Source of the DNA: Steinernema hermaphroditum
Lineage: Eukaryota; Nematoda; Chromadorea; Rhabditida; Steinernematidae
Assembly (NCBI GenBank): GCA_030435675.1
Contig: CM059623.1
Location: 7,900,012-7,964,011 of the forward strand
Direction: 5' to 3'
Length of the DNA stretch: 64,000 nucleotides
Shown here: one piece after another, positions 54,144 through 64,000 of the stretch
How positions within the stretch are numbered: position 1 is the stretch's first letter
How the letters are laid out: every line of letters starts with the position of its first letter
The notes under the pieces: generated by a model
Database searches by the model: none
What the model was told of the DNA's origin: nothing
What the model saw: only the letters and a program-made list of their open reading frames with translations
Translations under genes and position numbers: made by a program

Positions 54144-55427
54144 TACGACATTTCACTAACCGACATTACAGTAACCGACATTTCAGTAACCGACATTACA
54201 GTATCGGACATTTCAGTAACCGACATATCAGTAACCGACATTTCAGTAACCGACATATCAGTAACCGACATTTCAGTAGCCGACATTTCAGTTCGCCCTA
54301 ATGGCAAACAAGACTGTAGGCAGCTACGCAAAAGTCTTCGAGCAAATTGCGGATCGAATGAACGGGCGCCAGCCTTGTTCATTTATGAGTGACTATGAGA
54401 TGGCGGCCCGAAACGCGGTCCAAGCGCGTTTTCCCAACGTCCAGCTTAAAGGATGTTTATTTCATCTGGGACAAAGTGTGTACCGCTACGTCTCGAAGAA
54501 GGGCTATGTCAATTTCTACAACCAAGTGGACTCAGAATTCCGCAAGCTAATTCGGTCTTTAGTCGCGCTCTCTCTTCTACCACTGGATACAGTAGAAGAA
54601 GGATTCCAGGAGCTTACCTCCAGGATTCCTAACTTGCCTCCCGCCGAAAGAGACGCTGCCTTCACCGTCTTCGCTTACTTCGCAACGACTTACATTTCGC
54701 GATTCAACAGGCAAGGACCCGTACCCCCAAGATTCCCCATGGACACGTGGAACAGCTACGAAGCAGTTGTGCATGACTTACCGCGAACTAATAACGCGTT
54801 AGAAGATTTTCATCATGCCTTCAAGTCCAATTTTGCCTGTTCGGCGCCGAATTTGTCGAAAGTGCTCGTGGCTCTGCAAAGAGAGGAAGTGCACGCCCAA
54901 ACTCCTCTTCGCCCTCATCTTCTGGACCCCTCCCAACAAATCCTGGCCTTTCGGAGGAAAAAAAAATTATTTCGAAAACGATCATCACATTAAAGAACTT
55001 GTGGATCTGTTTGACCAGTTACAGCCGCATGAACGCAATCTCGCTCATCACATATTTGCCCTTCAATATCGCTTAGGCTCTGTTATGTAGGTTGCGGGTG
55101 AGTTCCAAGCAATTTGTTGAAATTTTCTGAACAAGGTCCTTTAAGAATTGCTTGAAAACTTCGAGGAATGCATCAACAACGAAGCTTAAAATGAATTGTT
55201 ACCTCTATTGTATGTTACATTTCTTCAGCGTCCCAAAAATATATTTGCTACTGAAATGTCGGTTACTGAAATGTCGGTTACTGAAATGTCGGTTACTGTA
55301 ATGTCGGTTACTGTAATGTCGATTACTTAAATGTCGGTTCTGAAATGTCGGTTACTGAAATGTCGGTTACTGAAATGTCGGTTACTGAAATGTCGGTTAC
55401 TGAAATGTCGGTTACTGAAATGTCGTA
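54144..55427 (+). mobile_element. MULE-derived element bounded by inverted minisatellites
   Basis: A Mutator-type transposase fragment lies between two tandem arrays of one 15-bp unit in opposite orientation: about ten copies of GACATTTCAGTAACC at 54144-54294 and about twelve copies of GGTTACTGAAATGTC at 55248-55427. The outermost bases (TACGACATTTCA and its inverse) agree. The arrays start right at the edge of the transposase frame, so the element lacks its N-terminal half. No 9-bp duplication was found. Confidence 0.75.
54301..55090 (+). pseudogene. MULE transposase, C-terminal part, frameshifted
   Basis: The frame opens directly after the repeat array with ALMANKTVGSYAKVFEQI and continues through the MULE core: SDYEMAARNAVQARFP, KGCLFHLGQSVYRYV, LSLLPLDTVEEGF and DLPRTNNALEDFHHAFKSNF. 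At a run of A residues near 54960 the match slips to another frame and ends with NDHHIKELVDLFDQL, stopping at 55090. The first catalytic Asp region would lie upstream and has been lost to the array. Confidence 0.8.
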
Positions 55428-55547
55428 GTATATCTTCAGATGGAAGAACTCAAAACTCGAATAAAAACGTTGTTGTGATTGCATGAAGCCCTTGGTTAGC
55501 CTCTAAGCTGTTAGGTTTCGAGTTTTGTTTACGAGTTTTACGAGTTT

Positions 55548-56045
55548 ACGAGTTTATTTCCTGAATCAAAGGCTTACGCCTTGCACGACACCGAATAATA
55601 GACAAGCAGAGGATGTCTCGTTGTAGCCGGCTTCATCCCTGGCGTGGCGCTTATGGCAAACCGGTCGGAGACGGCGCGCATCACGGGCTTCTGGGAGCCG
55701 GCAAAACTTCGGAAATGGCGGTAGAACTTCTTCTTCTCGGGACGTTTGCGGCACAGATGAGGCTTCTGAGCTCGCATCTTCTTCGGAGAGATGAGGCCGT
55801 GGTCCGGGAGTTGCGTCTTCGCTGGTGGTGGCATCCTCAGAGCGTCGGCGACCTTCGGGATGACATCTCGCGCTGCCGGATTCCTGGCGTCGGACATCTT
55901 GTTGTCAGCGGTGGTGGGACTACGGCTTCCGGATGTCCCAATTCCCTCTGAAAGCCGAAAAACTCACAACTGCCACAGGGTTTACCATCAGACCAACCGG
56001 AGTGACCGACCGCTCACCACCGCGACACGAGTTCCCTTCGAGTTT
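55548..56045 (+). repeat. Dispersed repeat family R1, copy C
   Basis: Homologous to 15502-15990 over its whole length, with the same order of blocks. The minus strand carries a 107-codon frame beginning MSDARNPAARDVIPKVADAL that is partly kept in copy A, so a decayed short gene may underlie the family. No domain was recognised. ACGAGTTTTACGAGTTTACG repeats precede it. Confidence 0.6.
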
Positions 56046-56082
56046 TGCCTCGACTTAAACGTCGGTTTCCTAGAACTTCAGG

Positions 56083-56550
56083 TCTTTCATTTGTGCCCCC
56101 AGCGATCGGTCGGGTCATCCACTCGCTCTCTCTCTCTGAGGCTGTCTGAGCCGAATGAGTTAAGTGAGCGGTCGTTCTCGGCCGTCCAGTTGAAGAGCTT
56201 CTTCGGCAGTTTTCGCGGGAGACACGCGAAGAACGGCATCTGGATGAAACGCGTCGGTGGAGCACAACGGACGAACCGGGAACCATCAGGGCAGCTGGTT
56301 GCGCGGACTTTCAGCGAGACTTCGACTTCTCTGGCGGCGCGGGTGGAGTTGGGCGGCAGTGACTAGCTTCTTGGCAAGACGGTGGAACTATGACTCCCTA
56401 TTGTTCCAGGCCTTCTGGGAGCCGGGAGCGATCATTGCACCAACAACGACGGCCGAGAACGACCGCTCACTCAATTCATTCGGCCCAGACAGCTTCAGAG
56501 AGAGAGCGAGTGGACGACCCGACCGATCGCTGGGGACACAAATGAAAGAC
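56083..56550. mobile_element. R2 element with about 105-bp inverted ends
   Basis: The left arm starts GTCTTTCATTTGTG and runs through CAGCGATCGGTCGGGTC, a CT-rich tract and GAGCGGTCGTTCTCGGCCG. The right arm (to 56550) is its inverse with a few changes. The centre of about 250 bp is GC-rich and non-coding. Single arms occur at 16199 and near 19690-19757. It is probably a MITE; the target duplication was not resolved. Confidence 0.65.
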
Positions 56551-59044
56551 AGTTGAACAGTTGAACTGTACGTTCGCTTTGAATTGGTACAGAGTGCGCG
56601 ATGCTGATCATTTTGCAGACAACACGAGCACCGCTACCGATCATAATCGGTCCGAATCTGAAGACACGAGTTCCTGAAGACTGTACCAAATCAGATGTAC
56701 GAAATGTACCAAATCGTTCAACAAACCAGGCAATACCTCGGCCATATCCTTTCCGCGATTTCACGTTTCACCTACAGTACCCTACAGGGGCACTTCGATG
56801 GATGCCATAAACACTCCCCTTCCGCCTGCTGAGCGCCGTTTGAACGTGGCTACCGTAGTGCGGCAGACCTGCACATCAAGGGCGCACGCGACCGCGTCGT
56901 CTTTCTGCACCGCGGCGACCGGAGCTCTTCATTCGCGTCGTCGGCGCTTTCGAGTCATGTCGTCGTTCCCCCTTTCTCCCGGAGCCCCCCTAACGGTCTT
57001 CTGTTGCAGGGCGACCTCGGCTTGGGTGATTGGCCTCTGTCCGTCTGAGCGGTGCTCCGAACGACCGCCATTCGGACCGAAGCGAGGACGACTTTCAATG
57101 CGCTCGGATTCGACGAGTTCGAGGAGGCGCTGCTGAGAGGAGGGGTCTCAGCGCCACCCACAGCGCCATCGCCGCAGCCGCCGGCCGAAGTCACCTCAGA
57201 AGCGCGGGGCCACGAGTCGTCACCGCCTCAGAAGCCGACGTCCGGACAAGGAGTCGCGCTGCCCGCCCTGTCGACGGAACACAGGGCCCGCCACGTCGCC
57301 GCTCGGAAGCCGAGCCGACGTCGTCGTCCCCCCGGGGGACCGAGCAGAAGGGGCCAAGAAGCCCACCTTCGCCGCCCGCCGCAACCGTAGTTGGTTAGTT
57401 AAAGCAGAAGCGGTCCAGGTCGTCATCGGCCGAAAAAAGAGTCTAAGGAGTACAAGCTACTTCTTGACTGAAAAAGGTCCCAGTACGGTCGACGGACTGT
57501 CTGGGAGATTGAATCGATAACAAGAAAGTAGGCCCTCGCCCCCAAGAGCCTGCCTAAGCCCATGCTTTCAGAAACCGCTGCTTTTGTTTGTCCGCCGACC
57601 GAGGACCGCCGTGAGTAAGAAGGACCAAAAGGATAAACGCTGAGAGCCGAGGACGGGAACCGCGGCCCGTCCTCTCTGATTGTTGGTCGGTTGTGTGAAT
57701 AAAGGTCTGTGAGCAGTCTTATCGCCCCACATGGTCCCATGATCGTCGTGAAGGTCGTCGTTCTTATGACAGCAGAGGCGCCACGCGGCGCGGCGCGGCG
57801 GGACGCGGCGGATACACTTTAGGCGCGCGGCGTTGGTGCTTCCCTGGATGCGGAACGACGGCTCAGAAAGGGATTAGCAGACCCAGAGGATAACTCTGAT
57901 GGATTACGGTAGCCGCTTCCGCGCGTTTTCGTCGCATAAGTGGATGGATGACTCGCCGGATCAGTAACAAGGAACTCCAGAATGTGTGACTTTCTCCGTG
58001 AGATAATCATATAAATACACAAAACAACACAGAGTCATCAGGAACCGAAGAACGGTGTTGTAGGCAATCGTGTCGCTCGGGCAATCGTGTCGCTACCGTA
58101 ATTTATACTGAAAATCAGGGTGTTCGCAGCGGGACCCGTGAATCTACCGCAATATGCAATTCCAGGAGAAGATGAATATGTTTTTGAAATGCCATTAGTT
58201 TTTTTTGATAAGCAGATCTTAACCACATATCTCCGACTACGGCGTTACCACGTGATCCAGGGTTACGGTAGTGTCTCAAGTTCTCACGCAGACTACATTG
58301 TCTACGAGACAAAACAACGCGCTTTTCGCAATCATTCGGAGATGTGACCTACGGGCGAAATCGGTCTCCGTTTCCCGCGCGATCCCCGAACGGACCACGG
58401 TAGCGCCGATCCTCTGTGGCGAATCCAGATTTACAAAATCTATTATTATCTTCTTGGTTACGCAAAATACATTAGTTATCCTCAGGGTTAAATGAGTACA
58501 ATGGAAGGGAAGGAGTGTCCCAAGGGGCTACAGGGACTCTGGACATCTCCCGCTTTATACAGAGAAAACGCATCGAAGGTAAGTGGGAAGCACCGGCGGC
58601 GCGCCGCCAGAAGATGAGCATTTGGACCCAACGGGGGGACGGAGGACCACCGACGAAATGCGAGAGTCCGCGGCAGCCAGGGCTGCGGAAGAAAGATGGC
58701 GGGATAACAACGAAATCAATGAATATTTAGAATTATACAAATCTGACAACATCTGTGGTGCAACACGTAAATACAATACATCGGACTTTGTACAACAACG
58801 AGAGGGAAGACATCTCGCGGCGACTGCAAGAGCATCTAGAACCGAAAGAGAGGGGACAGGATCACAGAGATACCGTGCTACTAGGAAACAATATATTTAT
58901 ATGATACATATACGACTTTAGAATAGAACCGTAATAGAGGCACTTAAGAGATCAACAAACAAAGCGAATTGAGCAAATAAGGGCGCAGGGATTGAGAAGA
59001 GCACTGACGGTGAGTAAGCGAGTAAGTTATGCCTAATACAGGGA
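56551..59044. other. Intergenic stretch, no supported gene
   Basis: Open frames at 56798-57398 and 58120-58347 were examined. A stretch with HIKGARDRVVFLHRGDRSSSF in one frame, next to TTCTGTTGCAG, hints at a spliced gene, but no splice choice gave a continuous conserved protein. An AATAAA on the plus strand at 57698-57703 could end an unseen transcript. Nothing else was recognised. Confidence 0.4.
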
Positions 59045-62000
59045 TCACCTAAAGCCGCCTCCTTGCTGGTCTTGTGGATTCGGTTGCTGCGACGGAGGCT
59101 GCATCATCTGATTGCCGGCATTGGACATCATTCCTATCGACGGTGACCGACCCATGCTAGAAACGGGCGGGGACCTCACCTGGAACGCAAAACTCAGCTA
59201 CGGTTACTCAGTGTTTCGGTCTTACTTGATTAAACTGTTGCACTGCGGGTGAGCCTCCTTGAGCGCGCTGGAACTGGTGCTGTTGTTGGCTCCACATCTG
59301 CTGCTGTGAATTTATCGATGCGAACTGGCCTCCGGGGCCTCGAGGTTGCTGCTGAGCCGTTTGTTGCTGGTAGTACTGCTGCTGATTAGGCGGTGGCTGC
59401 TGCTGGGAATTCCACTGTCCGCCTTGGTTCGGGCCCGGCATTCCCGGAGGTCCCGGCCGCATTGCTCTTTGATTCATCACAGACGGGTCTTGCTGGACGT
59501 TGGTGCCGCTACCCTAAAAGGAGATCATCACAATCAGAGGCTATAGAGAGGCTCGAAACTCACATCGCCGCCGCCATTCATCTTCAGGAAAGCGGAAAAC
59601 AGGTGCGGGGTCTTCTTGAGGTCCATAAATATCGATTCTCGTTCACTATGATCGCGGGCCATTTTTAACCGTTGTAGTACGTTCTGCAGATGCTGCTGAT
59701 TGTTCGGCTGGTTGCCGCGGAAATCCATTTGGTTCGGCGCCACAATTCCTCCTTGAGGACGCATCTGATTCGGCTGTGGCTGGCGCGCTTGTTGCTGCAT
59801 TTGACTGTTGCCGAATGAATTCATGTAGTTGCCCCCTTGTTGCTGATGACCACCATAAGGCGGTGGATTCATTTGATTCGGCTGGCCAGGCATCCGCTGA
59901 TGGACTCCTTGAGCTCCAGGCACTTGATTCATGGCACCTGCACGCATGTTGTGCACTGACTTGCCTCCGCCCATCTGATACTGTTGGTGAGATACCATTG
60001 CCGAATTCTGTTGCATCTGCGGTGCATAATGGTTCCCTAAACAATGCCAGATTAAAACATGTCAGCAGATTCATTAAGCTTACCCTTGCCATAATGCATA
60101 TTCTGTGGTGGCACATGCGACGGTGACATCATCTGGCCTGCTGCTGACATGGCTGGGGATTGAGATGGCTGCGATCCAGGCATACTCTGGCTGCTTGGAG
60201 GTCCCGAAGTGTCCATGGAGTTTGTGTTGTTGTTGCTACTGCTGTTGTTGTTGTTGTTCGCGGATGCGGACTGTGACGAATTTGATTGTGAGCCAGCGTG
60301 CAACTTCTCCATACGGCGACGCATCATCATATCTGCACGGCGATTCTGAGAACGCTTCTGTTCTTGGAGCTTCTGGCGAATATTGAGGCAGAACGGCACT
60401 GGACACTGTTCGAGGTTGCAATGCTTGGCGTGGTAGCAGCAGAGAGCGATGAGTTGCTTGCACACTGGACAGTTGGATTGCTGGCGCTTGCGGCAACCTC
60501 GGGTGTGGGAAACAACACGCTTCATCTTGTGGCAAGATACACGACGACAGTTTGCCTCGCGACACTGGCAAGCGTGCACCAAGGATTCGATGCAGCGCTT
60601 GATAGATTCGTTGCGTGAAGTCGTCGAGGTGGACTTGCTGTCGTCCTCCATGAGATTCGTCGTGATCTTGTCCATGTCGTGCTCGTGACCTTGAGATTCG
60701 AAGCACGGGGTGCACAAGTCGAAATCATCGCACTTGCTGCAATGAAGGGTAGCCGAGGCGCTGCATTTGTTGCACGAAAGCATGCCCTTGTTGGAATCTT
60801 GGGTGTGCAGGGCGTGGCAAAAGCAGAGGGTACTGTACTTCGCTCGACGAAGGGAACTAAATTCCCAGTGTTCTTCGCGAGCCCTGGTAAGGAACGTATC
60901 ACGGCCGTCCATCAGTTCTGAAGAGATGAGTGGATCGGGATCTCTGATCTCCTTCAGTGGTGCATCCATTTGCAGTCTGATGGTGAAGAACACCTCCTTG
61001 TGCTTCTCGAAGTTGGAAAACAGCTTGTCGGTGACTTCGTTGCCGGTGGAAGCACCTGCCTTCTTCTTGCTGCTGCTCTTCTTGCTCTTTAGGTTGTTCT
61101 TCTTCTTCGTGCTGAAATAACGTTTTCAGTACCACAGGGCCTGAACCTCGATTTACCAACCTGCTCTTCTTCATTTTGCCGTTGTCGGATGGGAAGATGT
61201 CGTCTTCGTCGTCGTCCTCATTTTGCGCTTCTGCCTCTGCCTTTTTCCGTGCCTGTTCTTCATTATCTGCATCTCGAATACAATCTTCGATGACGTTCGG
61301 CCAGAAATCGCCTTCGAAGTACGGTAAGCCTTTTGGAGTGGTTAGATTATCGTCCTTTGCTTGCCGCCAAATGTCCTTGTATTCGGAGACAGTCTTCTCC
61401 GTTATTCCCTTGTCCAGCATCTTCTTGTACCAATCTTGCAGACGCTTCGGTTTGGGAATCTTCTGTTCTGGAGGGTGACAGTGGAAGATGTAGTCATCGC
61501 CCTCGCTTGGAGGGCAAGCCCAGATATGGGCGTTCGTGTAGCCAAGGTTTCGGGCGTACTCCAGGTATCCCAAGAGAATTTCGTGATAGACATCGGTTCT
61601 GACGTGGCGCGGCTGGAAGAAGTGGACAGAGTCGAGATAGGCGATATAGACGCGTCGCTGGTTCGGGGCGGGACAGCTACTACCGTACTCCTGGACGTGA
61701 AGTCCGAAGAAGCAGATTTCGACTCCGTCAACGACCTCGAATGCAAAAATCGCCTTCGACCGGTACGGAAACTTTTCGGGAAAGCCTTCAATGCAGTATC
61801 TGAACAGCAAAATGAATGACATGGGATGGTAACTTCATCGTCCTACTTTTGTTTCATCAGCTGCTTCACTTCGAGTTCTTTGTCCGTACTGCATAACACA
61901 CGTATCACAACTTCGGTTCCTTCGGGCATAGTCGAGCCGCACTTCTTGACCATGAACTTGTTGACACGGTCTTCGATGTGCCTCGAGAGAATGCAGTGCG

Positions 62001-64000
62001 GCAGCTCTGAAGTTAAGCCGTGCTACAACACCAGCAGAAAAGCAACTACTCACTTTTGGCGGTGAACTTGTTCTCTCCCTTCACTATCTGCTTCTCGCGG
62101 CGACAGTTGTCGCAGACGAATCCTTCGGAGGTGACCTTCTTGTAATGCAACGCACATATCCTGTGCCATCTTCTGTGGCAGCGCTTGCAAATTTCGAAAG
62201 GTTCGTAGTCGATTTTGTCGTTCTTTAGCTCTTGGAACTTCGATTTGGGAATAAAGCTGATAAATCATTGATCACGGCATCTGATACGGTAGCTCTTACT
62301 TATTAACGTCGGCAGGATTGTCGCTGAGATTAATGCCCTCTTCGGGAAGGTTATCGAAACATTTTTTACAGTACACGTATTTTTCCGAGTTGATAATTCC
62401 GAATTGATTGGAGCAGTGTTCATAACAATGATACTTTTGGTCACGGGCAATGGTGCACATAGCTTGTCCATAGCAGAAAAGGGCTAGCGGTGTGTACGAC
62501 AGACGTTCACCACAGCAGTAGCCCAGAGCACGCATGGCCGGATTGATTTGTTCGACGAACATCTCCCACATCTAGAATGCATTATCGTCATCACATCCTG
62601 CCGTTTGGGTGCATGATTACCTTCGTGGTGAACTTGTAGACCTTCGAGTTCTTTCGATTGAATAACCACGCATTATCGAACATCAGGTACATGTCGTCAC
62701 AGAATTCCCAGGGATTCTTGTAGTCTCCATTGTCGAGCTTCTTGAAGATCGTCGACATATCCATGGGACGCTTGACAATGTCGAAGTAGTCCGGAATTGC
62801 GAGAAGAACGGGATCTACGGGAGCAGCGAACGGTACACACTCCGGCGCACTGTCCAGTCGCTCCCAAACGGGTCGCAGAACACATCGCAGTTCGTCTGCG
62901 TCGAATACGCGCTCTTCGAGGGGCTCTTCCTTGACTTCGACCTTCGGTGCTACGGCCGCATTCGCTTCAGATCTTGATCCACCCTTCGGCGGGCTGGACT
63001 TTCCGTCATTTCTGCCCACTGGACCGTTGTCCGTGGACGATCCTGGTGTGCCTAAACCACGCTTGTGAGGAACGCTACTGCTTACGATGACTCACTATTA
63101 CATCCGTCTTCGAGTTTAATCTGGGACTGCGACATCATCGAGAGGCCTTCCTTGTCGTTCGCGGAAAGGGAAGATGGCGGCGGTGAATCCACTTCGGTCT
63201 TAATCTGGTTCAGGATCTGCTGTTGCTGGATGGGCGGCTGCTGCGGGACAGTGCCAGAAGCCGTCACTGAGGTCGTCGTCATAGAGTTCGGGGCCGGCAT
63301 CCCGAAAGAGGACGACGCCTGGATCTGCTGCTGCGGCTGACCCGCCGAGAACGGCATTTCGAAGTCCAGGTAGTGCTGGGAGATCATGCCAGCGCCGCGA
63401 TTTTGCTCCAAGCGGCGGTTTTTCTTTTCCTGGAGTTCTTTCTGGATCTTGTAGATCTTCTCCGCCAGCAAGTGGTAGTACTCTTCCTGGAATCAATCGA
63501 ATGATTTTGGCGGAAGTAAATCTACAAAATTGCGCGCGCATCGCAAAATCTTTCCTTTTCCAAAACTGGAGGATGGTATCGCAGCTGTCACGATCAAGGG
63601 CAAGCACCTCAGGACGCAACAAACGCGCGCCAATTCTGGCGACAGGGGAGGAAACAACTTACTCGGCCTCCGGCGCATTCGAACATGTCCTTCTCGACCT
63701 TCCGCGCATACGAAATGAGGTCCTTGATTCTCTGATCGTGCATGGCCTTAGGATCGGGCGACGGGAAAATGGCTTTCACCAGCTTGCTGACCAAATGGTT
63801 TCGGAGGTCTTTCGTCACGGATCTGTGCCACTCCTGAAGGGCGAAATGAGTTTCCACAGAGGATGCGTTGCCTCTTACCTTCATGTGCGTGGGAGCGTCC
63901 GGCGGAGGGAGGTTCTGGAATGCCTCGCTTCCTTCTAAAAGGCTGTTATATCCGTTTGCAGCGCTACCCAAACCTTTTTGATTTCTGTATTGGTCTCTGA
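59045..64000 (-). CDS. cbp-1: CBP/p300 histone acetyltransferase (5' end outside window)
   Basis: Twelve exons are visible: 63879-64000 (open), 63663-63833, 63096-63486, 62621-63051, 62300-62571, 62054-62256, 61847-62006, 61161-61799, 60084-61111, 59564-60036, 59226-59513, 59045-59179. They encode about 1,437 residues. In order: KIX ([15 protein letters not shown] and [11 protein letters not shown]), bromodomain ([21 protein letters not shown]), RING/PHD cysteines ([17 protein letters not shown]), acetyltransferase core ([25 protein letters not shown] and [19 protein letters not shown]), ZZ finger ([14 protein letters not shown]), TAZ2 ([14 protein letters not shown] to CPVPFCLN), and a Gln/Asn/Pro-rich activation tail. 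The protein acetylates histones and links transcription factors to chromatin. TAZ1 and the N-terminus lie to the right of the window. All phases agree and no defect was seen. Confidence 0.96.

Noticed and set aside
54059..54382. Repetitive open frames over the 15-bp array
   Set aside because: A 15-bp tandem unit is a multiple of three, so frames stay open without being genes.
56798..57398. Possible spliced gene with HIKGARDRVVFLHRGDR
   Set aside because: No combination of splice sites gave a continuous protein and the family was not recognised.
1..64000. CRISPR array or bacterial contamination
   Set aside because: Spliced genes run throughout the window, and the tandem arrays have no unique spacers.

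Overview
The window looks like nuclear DNA of a free-living or parasitic nematode, most likely a rhabditid relative of Caenorhabditis. The evidence is: cuticle collagen genes with the nematode-specific N-terminal domain; very short introns (mostly 38-50 nt) ending in TTTCAG or TTTAG; many start codons lying just after a TTTCAG-type acceptor, as expected for spliced-leader trans-splicing; close gene pairs on one strand that resemble operons; and orthologues named after worm genes (hoe-1, rev-3, cbp-1). All gene models below were spliced by hand by joining frames at GT-AG (once GC-AG) sites and by matching conserved family motifs. The exon phases add up in every model, but no transcript data were available.

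Layout. 1-1,343: the end of an unknown plus-strand membrane protein, then a small minus-strand membrane protein. 5,047-8,443: two cuticle collagens arranged tail to tail as an inverted duplicate. 8,712-10,698: a Q/P-rich type II membrane protein. 12,502-15,319: hoe-1 (long-form tRNase Z). 15,500-31,030: a transposon nest. A SENP/ULP-like pseudogene is split by a 5.5-kb PIF-Harbinger element, which itself carries a hAT-like and a TA-flanked element. It is followed by an RTE-like LINE split by a gag-only LTR element, a tyrosine-recombinase remnant, fold-back elements and a mariner-like fragment. 31,495-37,113: rev-3 (DNA polymerase zeta) with a centrin gene just upstream. 37,313-37,731: a MITE. 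37,945-39,947: a PDK1-like kinase lacking a PH domain, followed closely by mrpl-30. 40,380-41,887: a 5-HT1-like amine receptor with about 8 kb of gene-free DNA on its 5' side. 50,055-52,104: a cation diffusion facilitator. 52,399-52,898: a near-perfect 500-bp inverted repeat. 54,144-55,427: a MULE-like fragment between inverted 15-bp minisatellites. 55,548-56,550: dispersed repeats. 59,045-64,000: cbp-1 (CBP/p300), running off the right edge.

The host genes serve general functions: tRNA and mitochondrial RNA processing, translesion synthesis, centrioles, mitochondrial translation, kinase signalling, amine signalling, metal transport, chromatin acetylation and cuticle. There is no obvious single pathway. 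The most striking content is the ordered, datable nesting of mobile elements, several with clean target-site duplications and intact reading frames on both sides. No CRISPR array, rRNA or convincing tRNA was seen.
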